From assembly GCA_036939975.1 (NCBI GenBank), contig JALLPB010000105.1:1-23863 (forward strand): a stretch of 23,863 nt of DNA, in the 5' to 3' direction. The notes below the pieces were generated by a model. That model was not told the DNA's origin. It did no database searches and worked only from the letters and a program-made list of their open reading frames with translations. Both the position numbers and the translations under genes were made by a program. Position 1 is the first letter of the stretch, and the number at the start of each line of letters is the position of its first letter. Source of the DNA: Cyclostephanos tholiformis. Lineage: Eukaryota; Bacillariophyta; Thalassiosirophyceae; Thalassiosirales; Thalassiosiraceae. Of this stretch, positions 9,557 through 17,209 are shown one piece after another.

Positions 9557-12190
9557 ATCACATGAAGTTTAAAAAATGGCCAACACTAGTATGCATCCTC
9601 AGACCTACTATGTCCAAAGAAATCTTGGACGCATCAGCAGCAACTCTCATTCAGGGGTATTGTGTCAATGACACCATATTTCTTGATACATTCTATTTTT
9701 TGGAATTCCAGTTCCAGGAATTCTGGGAAATCAATTCCAAGCTCATGATGTTTCTTTTGTACCCCTTCAGCCAAAATTTAACACATTCCCAATATATAGA
9801 CAAAAAATGATTGAAAAAGCTGTCGCACAACATGACACAACCCGCAACAAAAAATACTCTGTTAAAGCTCTCGTCAGCCACTCCACTTGTCCATCTCCCT
9901 CTCTGCCCTCTGCCTGTCATAACTGCATTGCATCCCTCATGTTTGGTTGGTTATTGTGTTGTCAGGTGGCAGCCCTCTGCCACCTTTTGTTATACCCTCC
10001 ATTTGTTGGTTGGACTGTGGTGTTGCATTGTGTTGTGTTGCGTCATGATGCCTGTTGCCTTGGCCTCAATCCCCCACTCGTCACAACTATCCCTCTCACC
10101 ATGTCTGTCTTGTTCATTATGTTATTGATGATTGGCGCCCTGGCTTCTTCCCCCCTCCATCAGAAGTGCTCCCCAAGATATTAAATATGGGACATCAAAT
10201 ATAGTCCTCCTATGCCACATAATTAGATCATTTAAGGGGAATTAGAAGTCATTTGAGATTTTTTAATTGTGTTAGATTGGCTTAATTAAGTCATTGATCA
10301 CATTTTATACTAATTCTTAATCATGTAGAAGAGTCAGTGAATTGCGCCACCACACCCCTCCTATTGGGTTGGTAGTTGCTACATGCTGACTGGCACCCAG
10401 GCCACTCTCTCCCTTTTGTTGTGCTGCAATGCCATGAGTAGGATTGTAGTTGATCTGGGTCTTCCTCACTTTGATATTGCCATCATTTGACATTGCTGGT
10501 GGGCAACCAAGGGTTTGGAGGACAATGGTAGTAATGCAGCTGGCCTTAGTGGAGATCACCACCCCTTTGTGGCCATGGGCTTTTTCCAAAAGCCACCACT
10601 GGGTATCTCTTTATCAGGGAGATGAATACATGCAACATTGAAAATTAGCCCCTTTATGTTTTCCTTAAATCCATAACCAGTTCCGGCTGTATGTATGGAC
10701 TTTGTACCACAAGTATTCAGTTTTTTTGCCAAGTAAGAGACATCACATCTTGTCACTTGAAAAAACAAAACCAGTCACAGCTCATCACAGAAGACAATTT
10801 TTTGCTCACGTAGAAATGGGAGTAGGAATTGTTATGGATTTCCAAATTGTGAAACAAGGCTGAATATTTTTGCACAACAAGCTCCATGCAGTCACAACTA
10901 GATTTGCTTCAAGCAGAAGAACATTCTGTTAAGAAGACTCTATCTTAGACCCCCAAACCCTAATACCATTTGAAAGATGAGACTGTCACCTTTCTCCGTA
11001 TCTAATAATATTGGGGGGTCAATCAGAGTATTTTGTTAAAAAAAATGTCAATTGTTTGTGTTTTTTGTGCTAATACTCCAATAAAGAGATAGCCATATTG
11101 GCTAACATATTGGGAACAGTGGCAGCAACCATCACCACTGCAATTGCAACGACATTGATTGCATACTAAGTGCTGGCCCCACCCCTCTTGTCCTCTTGAT
11201 CCTGATCTGCCTCCTCCTCCTTCAGGATGGATCTCGCTACCTCTGCTAGCTGTCTCATGCTGCTGGATTTTGGCATGTTTGTAGCGTTGCCCTTGGGAGA
11301 AAGTGGAGGCAGCAGCAACACCACCACCAGCACACCAACCTTATTTTTAGATTCCATTTTCCGACAAGGAACTTGTTCTGGAGGTTCTTGCATGGTATGT
11401 CAAGCTTTTTGGAGAATTTTCTACAAAATAGGAATTTAGATCCTTTTTTTGAACCCAGGTTTCTATGGATCATTCCAGAGAATTCAGGGGAGTTATGGGG
11501 ATTCCTGCAGGTATGCATAGCCTAGTTCTTCACCAGCATGTAGTCCTTCCCCCATTCACAATCAATGCCTACCATCAACTTGACCCCACCAACTTCACTT
11601 TTGACCCAACCAAAACAATTGAAATTGGCATCAATATTACCATCAGCTGCACCCTACCACGCCCTGTCTTTGACTCCACATCTCTTGTCAAAAAAAATTA
11701 TGGCCAATGTTGATTCACATCCACAGAGCTATGACCAATAATCAATAACCAACTTCCAAGATACCAGCCTCTGCCACTCTAAAGTATTTGCCTTACACTT
11801 TTGCTATTCTTCCCACAAATTATTTAGTGATTGACCTACTACCCCTACCCTCTTACTCCTCGACCCACACTACCAATTCATATCTACAATGATCACCCTA
11901 GATAAGAAATCAGCTTAAATATATAATTGTATGTAAATACAAGTACGAGGTACGAAGCAAGGGAAGTCTCCTTCCCAAAAAATATCCCATCTTGGCAAAA
12001 GATCCTGACATTCTGGTAAATCCGCAGAATCAAGGCGCATATACATACTGCCACAGAGGATGGGTAACACATCCATTAACATTTTTCTCACCCTCGTCGG
12101 TTGGAAGTATGCTTGTGGGGGGGTGTAAGATGCGTATTTCTATTATGTTGAGAAAAGTATTGCCTTATCTTATAAAACATAAACTCACGG
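9557..12190. other. Repeat-rich intergenic DNA, no gene supported
   Basis: This 2.6 kb has few CG dinucleotides, many homopolymers and stops in every frame. The best open stretch, minus 10317-10589 (GGVWWRNSLTLLHD at its end), resembles no family I know. The minus stretch 10556-10768 and the plus stretch 11465-11713 are similarly unassigned. TGTTG-rich runs occur near 10018-10045. From about 12000 base composition begins to change toward the gene island. Positions 12000-12190 should contain the 3' end of the release factor transcript, but no clear polyadenylation motif stands out. Confidence 0.4.
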
Positions 12191-12191
12191 C

Positions 12192-14192
12192 CTATAATAT
12201 GCTTCCATACTTCTCCATCTGCTCCTTCTCCCTCTCCTCCACATCCCTCGTCCAACGAAGCCAGGCCTCGACGAACTCCTCCAACGCCGTGCCGCCGTCC
12301 AGCACGCCGTCCACGTCGCTCGTTTCGTGTCCAGATCGCGAATCCTTCACAAGCCTGTACGGCTGCATGACGTAATTACGTATCTGCGCCCCCCAGCTCG
12401 CCTCCACGACGTCGCCACGTATTGCATTGACGTCCTTTATTCGCTGTTCCTGAGCTATCGATAGCAGCTGCGCCTTAAGCCTACGTAATGCAAGCTGCTT
12501 GTTCATCGACTGACTACGTTCCTGGGTGCACTTGACGGCTATGCCCGACGGGATGTGTTTCACCCTGACGCCCGTCTCGACCTTGTTGACGTTTTGCCCT
12601 CCCTTCCCCCCCGATCTCATGGTCGTGATTTCGAGTTCCCCCTCGGGTATGTTAACGTCCTTCAATACCTCGTCGTCCAATACCGGCACGACGTCGACCC
12701 CCGCGAACGTGGTCTGCCTCTTGCTATTAGCGTTGAACGGCGACAGTCTGACGAGTCGATGCGCCCCCCTCTCGGCACGGAACCACCCATAAGCGTTCGG
12801 GCCCGATATTTCCATCTCCACGCTCTTGTATCCGGTAACGTCCCCCCGACTAGCGTCGAGCGTTATCGCGCTCATTCCCAAGTGTCGCGCGTGACGCTCG
12901 TACATGCGATATAGCATCGATACCCAATCGCACGCCTCGGTCCCGCCGGCCCCGGCCGTGAGTAATAGTCGACACGTCGGAGTTGAGTCGTACGGTCCGC
13001 TGAGGAGGGCGGCGAGTTCGTATCGTCTCATCGCCTCGATGAGGCGGGTGGCACAATCGCGACATTCATTGGCGGCGAGGTACATCATCTCCGCATCGTC
13101 ATCGTCGTCGTCGTCGTCGTCGGGGGAGGACGAGGAAGTAGAAGAGTGCGAGGGGTGCGAGGACGACATGAGCTCCTCCAACACCTCCAATGACCCCATC
13201 GCATCCTCCCTAAGCGTCCTCCAACGATCGATGTCATCGATCTTGTTCCTCAATTCGTTCAATTCCCTAATGACCGCCGCGGCGGCATAACTATTACCGC
13301 TCGAGTTCCCACCCCCCCCCCCCCCCCTCCCCCCCCCCCCCCCCNNNNNNNNNNNNNNNNNNNNNNNNNNNNNNNNNNNNNNNNNNNNCCCCCCGACGTT
13401 CCAAAAATTCGGATCCGACGTCGACATCCCCTCGAGGTCCGATAATCGCATGCGAGCGCCGTCGTACGAGAACGACCGCGCGTTCCTATCGTGAATGTCG
13501 ATCGCGTCCCTCACGAGAATGCGAAGTGCGGCGATATCGATCGAATATGACGACGACGACGACGACAACGAAGAATGCGATGACGACGGCTGCGTTAACG
13601 ATCGACCGATACGACCGTCATCGTCCTCGGCGGATGCCGGCGTATCCGACGCGCATAGGGCCCATGATTGGTTTTGCCAACGTCGGAGAAGACGTGAACT
13701 ATTACGACCCGGACGACCCCGATCATGATGATGATGATGACGATGATGAAGATGATGACGATGACGATTCCATGACCTAGTATCGGCATCATCGTCACCA
13801 TGGGACGACGACCTCCCGAGGACGACGATGCCGTCGCGTTCGGGGACGCGCATCATTTTCCTCGTCGCGCGGCGATGACGTCGTCGGCGCGACGATGACA
13901 TCGCCGAGAATGCCAATGCATTATTCCCCCCCATCCTCAATCCCCACCATCCTCCATCCCTCGCTCCTCCTCCTTGTAATAATGATAATCCTCCTCCTCC
14001 CGCGATCAATCTCGCTTCATGATGACGACGACGACGACGACGACGACGATGACAACATCGATGATGATCGTGATGATACAGCGATGACGACGAGCTCGTC
14101 GTCATCGTCATCATCGTAGTCGTCGCAGTTGCGGCCGCGGTAGCAAGGATCAGCGAGAGGAGGACGAATGACGATGCTGCGAGGGACATCAT
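12192..14192 (-). CDS. prfB: Peptide chain release factor 2, organellar (probably plastid)
   Basis: This bacterial-type class I release factor ends translation at UGA and UAA codons in an organelle. The 666-codon frame aligns with RF2 from about residue 220. The N-terminal helical domain includes DPNFWN at 260-264. The core starts with TAGAGGTEACDW (412-423). The stop-codon recognition tripeptide SPF is at 484-486 (RF1 has PxT), and the peptidyl-hydrolysis GGQ is at 531-533 (bases 12594-12602) inside SGGKGGQNVNKVE. The C-terminus is complete, ending TAG. Residues 1-218 are an unusual leader: a hydrophobic signal-like start (MMSLAASSFVLLSLILATAA), then Ser, His, Arg and Gly runs. LAFSAM at 93-98 resembles a plastid cleavage site, but the real start could lie downstream. 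A poly-Gly stretch and a 44-base N gap interrupt residues 265-295, and a Ser/Asp insertion sits at 343-366. A mitochondrial location is possible. Confidence 0.93.
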   Translation of the reverse strand: MMSLAASSFVLLSLILATAAATATTTMMTMTTSSSSSLYHHDHHRCCHRRRRRRRRHHEARLIAGGGGLSLLQGGGARDGGWWGLRMGGNNALAFSAMSSSRRRRHRRATRKMMRVPERDGIVVLGRSSSHGDDDADTRSWNRHRHHLHHRHHHHHDRGRPGRNSSRLLRRWQNQSWALCASDTPASAEDDDGRIGRSLTQPSSSHSSLSSSSSSYSIDIAALRILVRDAIDIHDRNARSFSYDGARMRLSDLEGMSTSDPNFWNVGGXXXXXXXXXXXXXXXGGGGGRGGGGGGNSSGNSYAAAAVIRELNELRNKIDDIDRWRTLREDAMGSLEVLEELMSSSHPSHSSTSSSSPDDDDDDDDDAEMMYLAANECRDCATRLIEAMRRYELAALLSGPYDSTPTCRLLLTAGAGGTEACDWVSMLYRMYERHARHLGMSAITLDASRGDVTGYKSVEMEISGPNAYGWFRAERGAHRLVRLSPFNANSKRQTTFAGVDVVPVLDDEVLKDVNIPEGELEITTMRSGGKGGQNVNKVETGVRVKHIPSGIAVKCTQERSQSMNKQLALRRLKAQLLSIAQEQRIKDVNAIRGDVVEASWGAQIRNYVMQPYRLVKDSRSGHETSDVDGVLDGGTALEEFVEAWLRWTRDVEEREKEQMEKYGSIL
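13312..13394. other. Poly-C tract with assembly gap inside the release factor gene
   Basis: Positions 13312-13344 are C with a single T, 13345-13388 are 44 N, and 13389-13394 are C. On the coding strand this is a poly-G run read as poly-Gly. The release factor frame is open and identical on both sides of the gap, so the stated gap length preserves it; the true length is unknown. The homopolymer probably caused the gap. It could also hide a small intron or a length-variable Gly linker. Confidence 0.9.
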
Positions 14193-14390
14193 CGTTTCTG
14201 GCAGACACCCTCCGTAGCGGGGGGTTGGGGAGGGCAGGGGCGATGGATTGTAGAGTATCGTAATATGGTACTTACTTTACATAATTGTACGACGGTCAGA
14301 CGATCGGCTCAGAGCTCTTATCCACTTAGGAATTAATACTCTCTCCAAATTACATTTTGTAGCGAATACTCTCGAAGGCAACGAACGACG
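14193..14390. promoter_or_regulatory. Divergent promoter region between prfB and the exonuclease gene
   Basis: The two start codons are 198 bp apart on opposite strands, so this interval must hold both 5' UTRs and at least the core promoters. Its centre (about 14255-14360) is AT-rich compared with the flanking genes. AATACTCTC occurs twice on the plus strand, at 14335-14343 and 14365-14373, 30 bp apart and just upstream of the exonuclease ATG. No TATA box can be assigned with confidence. Shared regulation of the pair is an inference from spacing alone. Confidence 0.5.
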
Positions 14391-14902
14391 ATGATGATGC
14401 CGGTGCCGCCGGCAGTCGCCGCCAGGGGACAACTGGCTTATCTGACCCTCCTCGACCCGCCCCTCCCACTCCTTCTCCTCTTACTACTGCTGCTGCTGAT
14501 CCTGCTGATCCTGCTGCTGATCCTGCCATCGTCGATGCTACCCCCCAGCGTCCGTGGTGTACGGTTAGTGATGGGGTTTGGGATGGGGTCGGGATTGGGA
14601 TTAGGGTTATCGTCGGACCCTATCCCCAACGAGGACTCACTTCGAGGCGACGAGAAGGATGGACGTGGAAGCCGTCGAGGGCGGAAGAGACGGCGGAGGA
14701 GGCGAGGTGAGAGTGGCGTCCGCGACGACGACGACGACGAAGGCGACTGCCGCGGCCCCCCCCTCCGCCCGCCGCCGCCGAGGACGATGACGTCGTTGCC
14801 ATCGCTTCGCGAATTCGCCCACGATCTATACGAGCTCATCACAATGTCGTGGTTCGCCTCGACGTCGTCGCGCCTCCTCGCCGGCGGGTCCACTGCCATC
14901 GT

Positions 14903-14938
<36 letters not shown>

Positions 14939-17103
14939 TTCCGTACCCCGCCGCTCGGCGGGCCCTCGTGGCGACGGGATGATAGATACGACGATGACGA
15001 TGACCGCCGCGACCGGGGGGGGGACGGGGGGGGGGGACTACTACGCGGACGCGGCCGTCGTCGGTCTCGACTGCGAGATGGTGGGAGGCGGACGGGGCGG
15101 TCATATCAGCCTCCTGGCGAGATGTTCCGTGGTTACCCTGCGTCGCGTGCCGAACGACGTCGACGACGTTATCGACGCTATCAACGGCGGTAACGGGGCC
15201 GGGACGTCGGATGGAGAGGAGGAGGTGGCGGGCGCTACGGAGACTACGACGATGACGACGAAAATGGACGACGGATCGAGCGAGGGGGAATGGATTCGCG
15301 GTAAGTCATCGATGACGACGATGACGTCCGTTGGCTCCGGCGGCATCGACGAGGACTTAATCGTCCTGTACGACAAGTACGTGATCCCGAAAAGGAGAGT
15401 CACCGACTATCGCACAGAGTGGTCGGGCATAACGAGGGATACGTACAAGAACATTCGCGGTGGCGGTAGTTCCGCGACAGTCCCCATTGTCTCGTTCGAA
15501 CAGTGTCGGAACGAGGTATCGCGCCTATTCGCATCCATCGGGGGGAAGCGCGTTGTCGTCGTCGGGGTGAGCAGTCGGGGGGGAAAAAAATTGGGAGTTT
15601 AGAATCCTGTCGCTACCTACCATCTCACCTCATATCTCGCCATGGGTGCTTTCGTCTTTCGTTCGATTCAAACCCCCCCCGTCTACGAACAACCCCTCGC
15701 TTATAAACGCCGTCGACTCGCGTCATTGCCTTTTTTAGCATGCATTGGAGAACGACTTCGAGGCTCTGGAAATTGACGTAAGATTCTATCGTTTGACTTG
15801 TTCGAATCGCTTCGAATAGCGTTTGTTCAACCAAAACTCCGCAAGCAAATTTACATTACCGATATCCTCATCCGAATAACTGTCACCCCCACTCTCACTT
15901 TCTCAGCATCCCCCGTCGCTCACGCGCGACACGGCGTTCTACCGACCGTACATGAGAGAATCGAGGAAGAGGATGTACCCGAGGAAATTGTCGACGTTGA
16001 CTAGCGAGGAATTGGGCATAAGCATACAGCAGAAGTCATCCTCCGTCGTCGGCCATTCCAGCGTAGAGGACGCCGCCGCGGCCCTGCGTTTGTACTGGCA
16101 CAGGAACGTCGAATGGGAGAGGTCTTTGGGACATCCCCTCCTTGGGATTCGAGAGCGTACATCGCGACGACGTCGAATACCCCTGAGGATGTACCTCGAC
16201 GGGTGTAATCTGCCAATTGGATGTAGGGGCGTTGACTTCAACGCGCTGATGGGGAGTAAAATCAATCATGGGGGCATGACTGTGAGCGATGGTGGGTTGA
16301 GAGTAACGACGATATCCCCCGAGGACTTCCGTCTGACGTCCAGGGTGCGACAACACGGCAACGGCCATCATTCATCGTCCAACATCTCCACCATCGATTG
16401 GATACCTATTTTTCGATCGGCGCTGTCTTCTCAGTCCGCCCTGGGGAACATCACCGTCATGTTCGATGGCGCGAAATACGCAAGCGCGAAGAGAGGCAAC
16501 GAGCGCCTTAGAAGGACAAGGGCGGCCGGCGGCGGCGTCGATACGAGAAAATTCCGCTTAGACTCGTCGTCGAGCGCGACCTCCGACGGCATCGAGATCG
16601 AGATCACCGAGGACGGGGACTCTACGGACGATGTATTGGTCCGTACTACATCGCGCGGCAAAGACGTCGGGGGGGGCGTTGGCGCCTCAAATTTCCATCA
16701 AAGAAGGCGCATAATATCGCTCGAGGATGTGATCGACATCTTCTCTTCGGACGGTGACGACGCCGAGTCCGACGTACTCCCGTATTTCGTGGTCGTCAGG
16801 CGCAAGGCCGGGGGTACAAAAACTCACCGCAGATTGTTCGACAAACTCCACCTTCGGAGGCCTAACGAGGGAGCAGTCTGCCTGTCGTCGCTGACGCCGG
16901 GGCTGCGTAGGAGCAGCCTAAAGATCGCGCGAGAGTTGGAACGGGAGAAGTGCATCGAGAGGGTGATCGAGTGCGAAAGGAGATCTAGGGACGAGTTGCA
17001 CTTCGTTGTCGTGACGGACGACGTCTATCTCTGCGACAGGTTGGTGAGGGATAACGACAGGGTGTTAGTGCTGAGTTACATGCAGTTAACAACCATGTGG
17101 TAG
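14391..17103 (+). CDS. REX4-type DEDDh exonuclease fused to a NYN (YacP/Rae1-like) domain
   Basis: Three exons fit exactly: 14391-15566, 15739-15777 and 15907-17103 (TAG). Both introns are phase 0 (172 and 129 bp; donors GTGAGC and GTAAGA, acceptors TTTTTTAG and TTTCTCAG), giving 803 residues. The exonuclease motifs are VGLDCEMVG (D227, E229), VTDYRTEWSGI (337-347), HALENDFEAL (393-402, D398 in the second motif) and GHSSVEDA (H455, D460). This is the full DEDDh set of REX4/ISG20-type 3'-5' exonucleases, which trim rRNA and other RNA. In the same third exon, a NYN-like domain follows: YLDGCNLPIG (501-510), NITVMFDGAK (586-595), KTHRRLFDKL (710-719) and HFVVVTDDVYL (770-780). The acid normally found at the third site of this family (TAD in YacP/Rae1) appears replaced by Lys-Thr. 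The N-terminus has poly-Leu (27-46), a basic cluster (92-105) that could be a nuclear signal, and poly-Ser. The start codon is uncertain. Confidence 0.85.
15567..15738 (+). other. Intron 1 of the exonuclease-NYN gene
   Basis: The donor GTGAGC follows a GGG codon (Gly392) and the acceptor TTTTTTAG precedes CAT GCA TTG. Removing it restores the conserved exonuclease wording G-HALENDFEAL across the junction. Without splicing, the frame ends at TAG 15600-15602. It is a phase 0 intron of 172 bp. Confidence 0.88.
15778..15906 (+). other. Intron 2 of the exonuclease-NYN gene
   Basis: The donor GTAAGA follows GAC (Asp405) and the acceptor CTTTCTCAG precedes CAT CCC CCG. The joined reading EID-HPPSLTRDTA matches the HP..RDTA segment of REX4-type exonucleases. 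It is a phase 0 intron of 129 bp. It leaves exon 2 only 39 bp long. Confidence 0.88.
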
Positions 17104-17182
17104 TTTGGCGGTCAATCCGTTCAGTGAAAACGGGTTTTAGTACCAATGAGCTACATGCAGTTATGAATACGTGCTAGTTGCG
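17065..17182 (+). repeat. Imperfect 46-bp direct repeat across the exonuclease stop codon and the convergent spacer
   Basis: 17065-17110 and 17137-17182 both begin TTAGT, share GAG-TACATGCAGTTA in the middle and end with TAGTT and GCG. The first copy encodes the C-terminus SYMQLTTMW and the TAG stop. The second copy lies in the 106-bp spacer before the stop of the convergent gene. A local duplication seems to have created the spacer or moved the stop codon. No terminator or polyadenylation signal can be singled out here. Confidence 0.55.
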
Positions 17183-17209
17183 ATAAATTGGTGCCTGTAA
17201 ATTCGCTCA

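Noticed and set aside
4523..11990. CRISPR arrays, bacterial operons or ribosome-binding sites
   Set aside because: No regularly spaced identical repeats with unique spacers exist, and introns and retroelements show that the DNA is eukaryotic nuclear.
12526..12914. Plus-strand frames opposite the release factor
   Set aside because: They lie antisense to the conserved RF2 core and show no protein-like pattern.
14438..15193. Several minus-strand and alternate plus-strand frames rich in Arg, Ser and Gly
   Set aside because: They arise from TCG/CGA trinucleotide runs opposite or out of frame with the exonuclease gene.
15798..15830. GTTCGAATC word resembling a tRNA T-loop
   Set aside because: It lies in an intron of the exonuclease gene, and no acceptor stem, D-arm or anticodon arm can be built around it.
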